From an uncultured Rubrobacteraceae bacterium (GTDB lineage: Bacteria; Actinomycetota; Rubrobacteria; Rubrobacterales; Rubrobacteraceae), in NCBI GenBank assembly GCA_902806055.1, contig CADCVD010000061.1, positions 1 to 39,648 on the forward strand: a stretch of 39,648 nt of DNA, read 5' to 3'. The notes under the pieces were generated by a model. It had not been told where the DNA came from, made no database searches, and saw only the letters and a program-made list of their open reading frames with translations. The position numbers and the translations under genes were made by a program. Every line of letters starts with the position of its first letter. Within the stretch, counting starts at the first letter, position 1. Shown here piece by piece: positions 1 to 7,111 of the stretch.

Positions 1-524
1 AGGCAACCGTTGGCTGCTCGTACTTCTCGTTAGTATCGCTCGTCTTCTTTCGTGTGTAACCTGAGCGCCTGAACTCGGCGAACGATCGAACCGCTCACTA
101 GCGTCTGTACCTCCCGGAGAAACCTTCGCCGTTGGAAGAGAGTAGCTGTCGAACGTTCTATAAGACCGGCCAAGAGCGCCGTGACGTTCGCATCAAACAT
201 GGACCGACGAGAGGATTACCCCGAGTAGACGGGCGGTTTCGCTCTTGCCTGTTCCTCGCAGGAACGCTTCCATTGTCTTTTCGCTTGTCTATGAGGATAG
301 GCTGCGTCGATGATCTAGGACGTGTCAGAAGCACCGTTACTGCACGCCGCTGTAGGAAGATACAAACGTAAATGAGTAACGTATGATCGAGAGATAGACC
401 GTCGAGTGCTAAGCTTCGATCGAACCAAGCAGGTCCTCAACTCGTTCTGCCTCGTGTGTAACCGCAGGCTTGAGCTCAGAAGATTTGAATCGGTGGAACG
501 GATGTCGAAGATGAGGAGGGGCTA
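1..524. other. Stretch without a recognisable gene
   Basis: No convincing coding region is seen. The longest open frame (132-371, plus) lacks a ribosome site and has arginine-rich, low-complexity composition typical of chance frames in high-GC DNA. The only clear signal is the ribosome site at 513-521 belonging to the next gene. Confidence 0.5.
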
Positions 525-854
525 TTGACCAAAGATGCTCTGGTCGAGGAGATCAACGAAGCATACCGTCGGCTAAGCGATGCTACAGAAGCCCTGGCGA
601 GCGCTGACCGCTCGCTCTCCGAGTACGTTCGGAGAGTTCGTCTGGACAACGCCGAGGCCATCCTGGAGGCGAAGAACGAGCGAACGGCGAGCCTCTACCT
701 CGACGGTCTGCTCGATACCGGCGAGCATCGCCGCCTGGAGGAGGTTCGAGCGAGGGCGGAGCTCGACCACCAGCATGCGAGGCGCGAGGTAGACCGCCTG
801 CGTCTGATCGTCGAGCTGCTAGGCGCGATCGAGGGGAGCAGGAGAGGTGAGTGA
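525..854 (+). CDS. Small helical coiled-coil protein upstream of RNase HI
   Basis: This 109-aa protein is not recognised. It is almost entirely predicted helix, rich in Glu, Arg, Leu and Ala with heptad-like spacing, and has no cysteines and no membrane segment. The TTG start at 525 is supported by a GAGGAGGGG ribosome site a few bases upstream. Its stop overlaps the GTG start of the RNase HI gene by four bases (GTGA), so the two are almost certainly translationally coupled. That coupling hints at a nucleic-acid role, for example a helper of the RNase, but the sequence shows no function. Confidence 0.75.
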   Translation: MTKDALVEEINEAYRRLSDATEALASADRSLSEYVRRVRLDNAEAILEAKNERTASLYLDGLLDTGEHRRLEEVRARAELDHQHARREVDRLRLIVELLGAIEGSRRGE

Positions 855-1363
855 AGAGGAACCGCGCGGTACGGACAGAGCCTTTGCCTGAGCCGGACGC
901 TTACGCCTATACAGATGGGGCGTCCAGCGGTTCTCGCGGTCCCGGAGGATACGGCGTCGTTCTTACACGAGAGGGCAAGACCGAGGAGATTAGCGGCGGC
1001 GAGCAGAACACTACGAACCAACGTATGGAGGTTACCGCCGCGTGTGTTGCCCTGGAGACCACAGACGAGGGATGCGTGGTTGCGATCTACTCCGACTCGT
1101 CCTACCTCGTAAACTGCATGAGGAGGGGCTGGCACGAGAAGTGGCGGGAGAACGGCTGGCTGAACCACCTCGGGGAGCCGGTGGCGAACAGGGACCTATG
1201 GGAGAGGCTGCTGGAAGCGACAGAGCGTCATCGGGAGGTGCGGTGGAGGAAGGTCAGGGGACACTCCAAGACGGCAGGTCCTCATAAGGCCGGTAACGAC
1301 CGGGCTGATGAGCTCGCCGTGGCCGCAAAGAAGGAGGCCGATGGCGACCGAAGAGACGGCTGA
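851..1363 (+). CDS. rnhA: Ribonuclease HI
   Basis: This 170-aa enzyme cleaves the RNA strand of RNA-DNA hybrids in the cytoplasm. The family's acidic metal-binding residues are all visible: D22 in YTDGASSGS, E60 in NQRMEV, D82 in YSDSSY and D153 in NDRADELA. H138 in VRGHSK matches the flexible catalytic histidine. The GWHEKWRENGW stretch at about 93-103 is the basic handle region of the E. coli type. There is a short N-terminal extension of about 15 residues. The GTG start overlaps the stop of the preceding coiled-coil gene by four bases, giving a two-gene operon. The call is secure; whether it is the cell's main RNase H or an accessory copy cannot be seen. Confidence 0.95.
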   Translation: MKRNRAVRTEPLPEPDAYAYTDGASSGSRGPGGYGVVLTREGKTEEISGGEQNTTNQRMEVTAACVALETTDEGCVVAIYSDSSYLVNCMRRGWHEKWRENGWLNHLGEPVANRDLWERLLEATERHREVRWRKVRGHSKTAGPHKAGNDRADELAVAAKKEADGDRRDG

Positions 1364-1454
1364 CCAACTCTTTACTGAAGAGAGACGCCTAAGATTTGGT
1401 ACACAAGATGCGCGACAATGAGAAAAACCGAACTTTCGGACACCAGGAGGTAAC

Positions 1455-1655
1455 GTGGTGAGCTGGTTGCACGAAGCGGCCATGTGGCTGATCTATGCGC
1501 TTGCGGCGGGGATGATGCTCACGACGATCACGGTCGCCATCCTGGCCGGGCTAGTGTTGCGGCTGGCAGCGGAGTTTCTGCGGGAGCTTGGTGATGACCG
1601 CCGTGAGGGCGAACCCTGGCAAGCCGAGGATAGCTCGACGATAGAATTCAATTAG
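1455..1655 (+). CDS. Small one-TM membrane protein
   Basis: This 66-aa protein is not recognised. It has one long hydrophobic segment at about residues 9-39, followed by a charged tail rich in Asp, Glu and Arg. The start is the first GTG of a GTG-GTG pair, behind an AGGAGG at 1445-1450. It lies 90 bp downstream of the RNase HI gene on the same strand and could belong to that transcript. The good ribosome site and the membrane-segment/charged-tail layout support a real gene. Confidence 0.6.
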   Translation: MVSWLHEAAMWLIYALAAGMMLTTITVAILAGLVLRLAAEFLRELGDDRREGEPWQAEDSSTIEFN

Positions 1656-1789
1656 ACGTTTGGATTAAGGCAACAAGGCGGTAAACACAGCACCGGAGAC
1701 GTACCTATTCGGTCCGCACTACGAGTTGATGTTGGAAGTTCTTGAGTAGAGGTGGCGGTCGTGCGCCGTACCGACCAAGGAGGCGAAAG

Positions 1790-1942
1790 ATGTACTGGAA
1801 CAACCTGGAGATAGATACCAAGTTCTATCCGGCTGACTGCCCCGGATGCGGAGCGACGAAGTGGCAAGACAAAGACTGGGAGACGGGGCTAGTCTACTGC
1901 TCCTGTTGCGGTTGGTACGCGGGGGAGGACGACACCCGATAA
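1790..1942 (+). CDS. 50-aa zinc-ribbon-like protein
   Basis: The protein carries two cysteine pairs, CPGC and CSCC, about 18 residues apart, which is the spacing of a treble-clef or rubredoxin-like zinc ribbon. The open frame extends upstream to 1742, but the ATG at 1790 is the better start because AAGGAGGCG precedes it. Proteins like this are usually structural zinc modules or small nucleic-acid or protein adaptors; the exact role is unknown. It is isolated from neighbours by gaps on both sides. Confidence 0.65.
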   Translation: MYWNNLEIDTKFYPADCPGCGATKWQDKDWETGLVYCSCCGWYAGEDDTR

Positions 1943-2103
1943 GGTAGAGATAGTCGTACCTCATAGACAGAGGCTACTGGCTGCTCAAAGCTCCTGTAGA
2001 GGTCGCTTTTTCTCTAGGCTCTACGAGGAACTCTTTCTCCAATAGTCAGGCCGCATAAGCACGGTCATTTCTACGGCATGAACTGTACAGCGACTGACGC
2101 AGT

Positions 2104-2138
2104 GAGGTCGCCGCGCCTGTGGTAGACGTGGCGACCTC
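2104..2138. terminator. Possible bidirectional terminator hairpin
   Basis: A perfect 9-bp inverted repeat (GAGGTCGCC at 2104-2112, GGCGACCTC at 2130-2138) with a 17-base loop lies between the convergent ends of the zinc-ribbon gene and the catalase gene. There is no strong T tract on either side, so factor-independent termination is uncertain. Confidence 0.35.
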
Positions 2139-2165
2139 TCTTGTGAAAACCTCTTCTACTGGTAC

Positions 2166-2969
2166 TTAGCCTAGCCTCTTCACGATCTCGGCTATATCCT
2201 CGGGATCGACGCCTGGGGCGAACAGCGGCGGGGCCGGGTTGAGGTCGGGAACCTCGCCGCCCTCCGGCGGGCCGTCCTGGACCTCGCGCTCGGAGCCGTC
2301 GATCGCGGAGAGGCCGTTCCAGATCTGGCTTATCTCCTTGTAGTCGTCCGGGCTGAAGCGGTACAGGATGCGGTGAAAGCCCTTGTCCATGTACTTACGC
2401 GCGGCCGGGTAGTTGTTGCTGTAGATCTCCGGCACCGGTAGGAGCTTCGTCACGTCCACGCCCGAGAGGTCGGAGAGCGCCTTGGCGTAGGCCTCCTGGT
2501 GGACGCCGTCCCGAACGATGAGGTAGCCGATCATCTCGCACGCCACCGGGTTCTGGGTGGCCTCGTAGACCCGGATCTTGCCCATCCGCGCCCCGGACTC
2601 GAGGAAGAAGTTGTGCAGGAGGTCCATCTTGAGATTGCCGGAGTTGAAGATGTTATCGCCCGTCCATGCCTTGCCGTTGGCATCGTCCATCGCGCCGAGA
2701 CCGAAGTTGAGGAAGTGGTTCGGATTGCCGGTCATCCCGCTGAAGTTCAGCGGCGGCGTGATGCCATCCCTCGAAGCCTCGGTCTGATCGAGCAGCAGGT
2801 TTATGGTGTTGGCGACGAGCTCTATATGCCCCATCTCCTCGGCCGCAATGTTGGCGACGAGGTCGTAGTAGGGCCTAACCTTGCTCTTGCCGCGCATGTT
2901 GAACGACTGGTACGTGTAGTTCATCAGCGTCGACATCTCGCCGAACTTGCCGCCCAGAAGCTCTTGCAC
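2166..2969 (-). CDS. Manganese catalase, 5' end abnormal
   Basis: Non-haem dimanganese catalase that disproportionates hydrogen peroxide in the cytoplasm. All five expected manganese ligands are present: E11 in GEMSTL, E45 and H48 in AEEMGHIE, E124 in LESGAR and H157 in DGVHQ. The C-terminal tail is Pro/Asp/Glu rich, as usual. The 5' end is abnormal. Family members normally have about 20-25 residues before QELLGGKFGEM, and codons matching that region (ELPRPAQADPES) lie in frame upstream of the GTG at 2969, but they run back 22 codons to a TAA at 3036-3038 without ATG, GTG or TTG. Either the GTG at 2969 is used, shortening the N-terminus, or the start was lost by mutation, frameshift or sequencing error. 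The product may be inactive in folding or assembly. Confidence 0.85.
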   Translation of the reverse strand: MQELLGGKFGEMSTLMNYTYQSFNMRGKSKVRPYYDLVANIAAEEMGHIELVANTINLLLDQTEASRDGITPPLNFSGMTGNPNHFLNFGLGAMDDANGKAWTGDNIFNSGNLKMDLLHNFFLESGARMGKIRVYEATQNPVACEMIGYLIVRDGVHQEAYAKALSDLSGVDVTKLLPVPEIYSNNYPAARKYMDKGFHRILYRFSPDDYKEISQIWNGLSAIDGSEREVQDGPPEGGEVPDLNPAPPLFAPGVDPEDIAEIVKRLG

Positions 2970-3055
2970 GATGGCGGCCGACTCCGGGTCCGCCTGCGCG
3001 GGCCTAGGGAGCTCTAACGTCCTGCTGGTAGCGGGTTAGGCGGTAAACTCGTGAT

Positions 3056-3655
3056 ATGGACGGTGAGTTTGCGAGAGAGACAGGCATGGATCTCGCGACG
3101 GTCGGGCCCCGTTTGCGGAAGTTGCGGGGCGAGCGCGGTTGGAGGCTGGAGGACTTGGCCGAGCGTACCGGGCTCTCGAAGGCTTATCTGTCGAGGCTGG
3201 AGAGCGGGGAGCGCCAGCCTTCGTTAACCGCTCTCTTCAGCGTCGCCCGGGCTTATGATGTCTCGTTCTCTGCGCTCTTCGAATCCGAACCCGAGGCGCA
3301 GAGCTCGGTCGTTACACGGGCCGAGGACGGACCGATACAGCGCGGCAACGGCTTGCTCTACTCCAAGCTCTCCGGCGGGAACTGGACCTTCAACCTGCGG
3401 CCCTTGCGCGTCGTGGTGCCCGCGGATCGCGAGGGGGAGACGATCTATCAGCACGAAGGAGAGCAGTGGTTGTACGTTCTCTCCGGTAGGCTGCGCCTGG
3501 AGATAGCCGACGAGGAGCACGTACTCGAACCGGGCGACGCGGCGCACTTCGACGCCGGCAACCCGCACAAGCTCGCGGCACAAAGCGGGGAGGACGCCGA
3601 GGTAATACTGGTTGCCTGCGCCGTACCGTACCTCCTGCTGAAGAGCTACCTGTAG
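3056..3655 (+). CDS. XRE-family regulator with cupin domain
   Basis: A 199-aa transcription factor. Residues about 17-72 form an XRE helix-turn-helix (RLRKLRGERGW...LEDLAERTGLSKAYLSRLESGERQPS). Residues about 115-190 form a cupin_2 barrel with the His-x-Glu-x-x(3)-Tyr pattern at HEGEQWLY and the second motif PGDAAHFDAGNPH. Such proteins bind a small ligand or metal in the cupin and repress or activate neighbouring genes. It is divergent from the manganese catalase with under 90 bp between the starts, so the catalase is a likely target. The ATG at 3056 has no ribosome site but lies 6 bases after a TAAACT -10-like hexamer (3044-3049), which suggests a leaderless mRNA. ATG 3086 is the alternative. 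Confidence 0.85.
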   Translation: MDGEFARETGMDLATVGPRLRKLRGERGWRLEDLAERTGLSKAYLSRLESGERQPSLTALFSVARAYDVSFSALFESEPEAQSSVVTRAEDGPIQRGNGLLYSKLSGGNWTFNLRPLRVVVPADREGETIYQHEGEQWLYVLSGRLRLEIADEEHVLEPGDAAHFDAGNPHKLAAQSGEDAEVILVACAVPYLLLKSYL

Positions 3656-3737
3656 ACGCACCTCCGGGTCGAAGGCGGACCGGAGATACCCGTCGTACAA
3701 TCCCGGCAGTTCGGCGAAGCGCGCAGGGAGGAAGACC

Positions 3738-3892
3738 GTGATAATAGATCCCTCGGGGTTGGATCCACAGAGCGTCTACAAGCTGCTTATAGGCTCGGTA
3801 GTCCCTCGTCCGATAGCCTGGACCTCCACGGTGAGCCGTGAGGGCGTCCGCAACTTGGCACCCTTCAGCTTCTTCACCGTCGCCTCGCGCAA
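3738..3892 (+). pseudogene. Flavin reductase, N-terminal part of interrupted gene
   Basis: GTG start behind AGGGAGG (3725-3731) opens the N-terminal 51 codons of a flavin reductase-like (FMN split-barrel) protein, with the FMN-site stretch SVVPRPIAWTS intact. The protein is nearly identical over this region to the intact paralogue at 24101-24712. Homology ends after TVASR at base 3892; the frame then runs into unrelated codons and stops at 3920. The rest of this gene is found at 24884-25328 on the same strand. Joining base 3892 to 24884 restores the frame (Arg-Asn-Pro-Pro-Met-Leu-Cys) and gives 199 residues. Confidence 0.9.
3889..3892. repeat. GCAA, left junction of the 21-kb insertion
   Basis: The tetranucleotide GCAA at the point where flavin-reductase homology ends is repeated at 24880-24883, where it resumes. 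It is either a short target duplication or the crossover core of a site-specific recombination. Four bases alone could be chance; the weight comes from both genes being restored when the copies are merged. Confidence 0.6.
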
Positions 3893-4027
3893 GACGTCTT
3901 TTCGGAAACTGCTGGGATAAAAAAGAGAGGCCGCCCTTACCCCGAGCATCTTGTACACTTGGTGACGCTCCTCTGGTGAGAGGCTGTTCAGCGCTTCGGG
4001 TGCCATGCCAGCTTTTGTTAGGCGCAC
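3893..4027 (-). pseudogene. Serine-recombinase-like C-terminal remnant (left edge)
   Basis: On the minus strand this stretch encodes about 45 residues including APEALNSLSPEERHQVYKML, a pattern I associate with the segment after the coiled coil in site-specific serine recombinases (typically PEALxxLxPEERxxxYKMLxxRV). An in-frame TAA lies a few codons upstream, and no resolvase catalytic domain follows, so it is a fragment. Reading continues straight to the junction at 3893 and, in a circularised molecule, in frame into the fragment at 24770-24883. The family call is from motif memory and needs a profile search. Confidence 0.45.
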
Positions 4028-4046
4028 TGAACCTTATCAGCTAGAC

Positions 4047-4072
4047 AAGGCTGAGAAATTCTTCTCAGCCTT
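4047..4072. terminator. Strong hairpin downstream of the membrane-protein gene
   Basis: A perfect 11-bp stem (AAGGCTGAGAA with TTCTCAGCCTT) and a 4-base loop lie 33 bases beyond the stop of the minus-strand gene 4105-4716. Position and strength suit a transcription terminator, but there is no clear T run. It also sits just inside the left edge of the inserted block and breaks the recombinase-like frame there. Confidence 0.5.
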
Positions 4073-4104
4073 CCGTGCATGCCGCATCAAGCGTCTCCGG
4101 TGAC

Positions 4105-4716
4105 TCAAGCGGCTCTCGGAGACTGCTCAGCCGGCATGGCACTCCCCGACCGGATTGCGTACGCTACCGCCACCCACCCCAGCCCGAACAGAATCCACCC
4201 ACCGGAATTGCCCATCCACAAACCCGCCAGGCCCGCGAGCGGCGCAAGAGCGCCCCAGACCGGCAACACTCCAGCCTTCATCGTAGCGAAGCCGACGAGC
4301 AACAGCCCCACGCTTATGGCAACAATTCCCAGCACGTAGGCTATGCCCCCGACCAAGAAGGAGCCCAGAGAAAAGCCTATGAGCACATACGCTATCCCTC
4401 CGAAGCTGACGAAATCGAAGAAGGGGACCCCAAAGATGTGGCCGACACCGGCTAAGATGATCCCGACGAACGTCACGAGGCAGCCCGCCGCTCCCAGACG
4501 CTTGTAACTTCCCGCTTGCCTGACGTAGAGTCCTATCAGCCCGCCCAGAATTGCCAGCAGCGCGGCACCTTCCACGGCCACGACCAGGTAGTCGAAAGGT
4601 GAGTCGAAGCGCCAGTACCCTGGGTTCGCCAAGATGAGGAGGCCCTCCGCAACCGCCAGCGCACCCCCCAAGAGGGCAGCCAGAGCGTACCACCGAACAA
4701 GATTTGGAGAGGACAC
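4105..4716 (-). CDS. Polytopic membrane protein, function unknown
   Basis: A 203-aa protein with about six hydrophobic segments rich in Gly, Ala, Leu and Val, and a short polar tail. The frame opens at TTG 4764, but GTG 4716 is preferred because AAAGGAG lies nine bases upstream and the first membrane helix begins soon after. No catalytic motif is visible and I do not recognise a named family. It is transcribed alone, ends before the hairpin at 4047-4072, and is the first intact gene inside the inserted block. Confidence 0.7.
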   Translation of the reverse strand: MSSPNLVRWYALAALLGGALAVAEGLLILANPGYWRFDSPFDYLVVAVEGAALLAILGGLIGLYVRQAGSYKRLGAAGCLVTFVGIILAGVGHIFGVPFFDFVSFGGIAYVLIGFSLGSFLVGGIAYVLGIVAISVGLLLVGFATMKAGVLPVWGALAPLAGLAGLWMGNSGGWILFGLGWVAVAYAIRSGSAMPAEQSPRAA

Positions 4717-5238
4717 GGGCAGCGGCTCCTTTCTGCGGCCAACAACTTCTTGCAGCGAACTCAATAAAGTCTACCTCTTAGAGGCCCGTCAGCTCGCGTT
4801 TGTCGAGGTTGTCGAGTGAGAACGTCGGGACCGCTAGGTACGGAAATCTGGCTTTCCCAGAAGACCTCCTTCTGCTAGCTTGGTGCATAAGGAAGGGCTT
4901 GGAAGCCAACTAAAGTCTCTCCAGCCTTTGAGAATGCGCCACTAGGGGGTAGCGACTAAGCTTGAGTTCTGGCTCTTCTCATACTCAACAGTTAGCCAAG
5001 AGTTCCTGCCAGGACCAACCCGACAATCAGTGAAAGCGGCATGTTTGCGCTTATAGAGGTACGGTGCTTGTGTCTGCCGCGCCGCCCATCATGGAGTTCA
5101 TCACATACTCTCTAAATGTACTTGTTGTTTCTAGTTACTAATTGAAATAGCGAGTGGCATAGGAGTCGGCGTGCGTTGCTAGAGAAGGAGAGCATGTAGA
5201 ATGCCTGCAGGACACGCGCATACTGATTCCGCTAAGCT
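4717..5238. other. Gene-free interval
   Basis: About 520 bp with lower GC than its surroundings and no frame with a ribosome site or protein-like composition. It would hold the promoter of the minus-strand membrane-protein gene. Nothing else can be supported. Confidence 0.4.
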
Positions 5239-5526
5239 CTAGTTCGCGCCGAAAAGCCGGCGCAGCCTAGTCCAGATGAGATTGACCGACAGGTAACCTT
5301 CGGAGGCGCGCAGAGCGCGGAGGAGCGCCTCGTACTCCTCACGGCAGTCGCCGCACTTGTCCAGATGGTCCTGGACGAGCGGCATGGCCGCCTCCGCGTC
5401 GAGTCCGGCGAGCTTCATCTCCACGAAGCGGTCCAGCTCCTCGAAGCACTCGTCGCAGCCTAGCTCCTCTTCATGGGTCATTTCTAACGCCTGTGCCAGT
5501 TTGCCGAGATCCTCTGGGTTCAGCAC
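5239..5526 (-). CDS. Zinc-binding anti-sigma factor-like protein
   Basis: A 95-aa soluble protein with a ZAS-like zinc site: C24 and C27 (CDEC) and H54, C58, C61 in the HxxxCxxC motif HLDKCGDC. It begins at GTG 5526 behind GAAGG and lies 52 bp downstream of the ECF sigma gene on the same strand, the classic sigma/anti-sigma arrangement. Family knowledge suggests it sequesters the upstream sigma factor until a stress signal, often a redox signal through the zinc-cysteine site, releases it. There is no membrane segment, but the C-terminus (NLIWTRLRRLFG) is amphipathic. A start at ATG 5481 is possible and would keep the zinc motif. Confidence 0.8.
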   Translation of the reverse strand: MLNPEDLGKLAQALEMTHEEELGCDECFEELDRFVEMKLAGLDAEAAMPLVQDHLDKCGDCREEYEALLRALRASEGYLSVNLIWTRLRRLFGAN

Positions 5527-5578
5527 TGTGATACCTTCACTTTCATCTCCTACCTAGACCATTCACGGTTGCCGGATC

Positions 5579-6202
5579 TTACCCCTCACTAATAGCCTCC
5601 AATACCTCTCCGGGCGAGAGTCCCTCGGCCTCTATCCGCTTTTTCAACTTCTTGCGGGCGTCGTGCAGAAGCTTGTAGAGGGCGTTGCGGTTCGTCTCCA
5701 TACGCTGGGCCGCCTCCTCCAGGGGCATACCCTCGAACATCACCGCGACCATTGCTTCCCGCTGCCTTCTCGTAAGCTCCTCCGCGATGAAGCTTTGCAA
5801 GGTCTCGACCATCATCTTTCTCGCCGTCTGCCGCTCCGGCGAAGACGTGTGGTCCCTGAGCGCATCGGGCTCGCGGCCGCTCTTCTCGTGACGCTCGAGA
5901 ACCTCCTGCATTGAGACGTCGCGCCAGCGTCTGCGCCTCAGCTCGGTATAGGCCACCCGGACGGCCACCCTTTGCGCCCACGTAGTAAAGCGGCTCTCGC
6001 CCCGGAAGGAGTCCAGGTTGTTTAACACCCTGATCAGGGCGTCCTGTGCGAAGTCTTCGGCGGTCTCGTTGAGGCCGCGCACCCGCCCCGCAAAGGCGAC
6101 CTTGAGCCCGCGCACGAGCACCTCGCGCAGATCTCCGATCGCCTTATCCCGTCTCGGTCCCCGCAGCGCGTCGAGCCACTCCTCGTTGGTGCGCTTTTTC
6201 AT
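5579..6202 (-). CDS. ECF-type RNA polymerase sigma factor
   Basis: A 207-aa extracytoplasmic-function sigma-70 factor. Region 2 spans about residues 20-95 (EDFAQDALIRVLNNLDSFRG, then FTTWAQRVAVRVAYTELRRRR). Region 4 spans about 133-190, with the helix-turn-helix MPLEEAAQRMETNRNALYKLLHDARKKL split across its two helices. The ATG at 6202 has AAGGTG six bases upstream. It directs RNA polymerase to a stress regulon, and the adjacent anti-sigma gene is its likely partner. A long gene-free region lies upstream and may hold an autoregulated promoter; no recognisable -35/-10 pair was identified there. Confidence 0.92.
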   Translation of the reverse strand: MKKRTNEEWLDALRGPRRDKAIGDLREVLVRGLKVAFAGRVRGLNETAEDFAQDALIRVLNNLDSFRGESRFTTWAQRVAVRVAYTELRRRRWRDVSMQEVLERHEKSGREPDALRDHTSSPERQTARKMMVETLQSFIAEELTRRQREAMVAVMFEGMPLEEAAQRMETNRNALYKLLHDARKKLKKRIEAEGLSPGEVLEAISEG

Positions 6203-7111
6203 CGGAACACCTTGCTAATAGGCATGCAAAACATTCTACATACCCTGTCGCTTTTTATCCGCAGATGCCAGTGTAGGGGAAGATACCGGGTGTTCATATA
6301 GCGTGTAGCAATGAAATCAAGATTCTCAATTTAGAGAGGATACGCGTCGGTGGGCACAAGGCATTTGATGACGCGCTCGACGAAGGACAGACGAGTGCTG
6401 TCGGGAGCAGTGAAGGAGATGGTTACAGAGATACTTTTATAAGCTTTGAGATGGTGACCACGGTCTTTGTGAGGGTGGGATTCCCTGTGCCTTGACGACG
6501 TCCGGGTTGTGGTGCTCAACTAGAGATCTGGTGGAGCGAGGCAGCCAACCACTCCGTTTCGACGCTGAGATCTCCGTTATCGCCCGGAGACGGAGCCATG
6601 GTCTCGAGAGCTGATGCAGCTCCCCTAGGAAGCAGGAGACGCGCTCGATGACTCCTCCGGGGGTTGCTCAGACGAGCTCTATACAGTGGGTCGTTCCTTC
6701 TCGCAGCACGCACCGCCGGAAGGCTCGGCTCCGTTGCAGGCTGTCGCCAGGAAAGCGACGTAGAGTAGCAACGCCGTGCAGAGTTTTGAAGCACTGCATC
6801 CACAAAAGAAATGACAGGAGCTACCGGCGATCGCGTACCGCGCGGGGGGGCTATGAATCAATACACTCGCGGAGGTCTCTCTTTCCATCAGCTCTCCTCC
6901 GGCTAGCCTCTGATCTATACGAACCACACTGTGCCCGAAATATCTTAGCTTTCTCCCTCGCTTTGTTGCCGGCGCTGGAGGTATCGAGCAACTGGAGGTG
7001 CGCTTCCCGGGAGGATAAGTAAGAAAATCGCAGCGCCCCGCGTCTACTTACCAGGAGGGGCAGGTGTGCGCTGCTCGTCGAAGCGGACCGCAAGTCGAGA
7101 GAAGGGCTGGC
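6203..7111. other. Long interval without a clear gene
   Basis: About 900 bp between the divergent sigma gene and the disulfide reductase gene. Frames on both strands are broken and of chance-like composition, apart from one weak 69-codon candidate at 6679-6888 (minus). Such a long non-coding region inside a compact genome could be decayed genes; no family is recognisable. Confidence 0.45.
6679..6888 (-). CDS. Possible small cysteine-rich membrane or lipoprotein
   Basis: A 69-codon frame starting at ATG 6888 with GGAGGA six bases upstream. It has one hydrophobic stretch (LCTALLLYVAFLATAC), after which the sequence is polar with a CC pair; LATAC is only a weak lipobox. Codon use is not as GC-biased at third positions as in neighbouring genes, which argues against it. 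No homologue is recognised and it may be a chance frame. Confidence 0.25.
   Translation of the reverse strand: MERETSASVLIHSPPARYAIAGSSCHFFCGCSASKLCTALLLYVAFLATACNGAEPSGGACCEKERPTV

Noticed and set aside
132-371. 79-codon plus-strand frame near the window start
   Set aside because: No ribosome site, arginine-rich chance-like composition and no recognisable motif.
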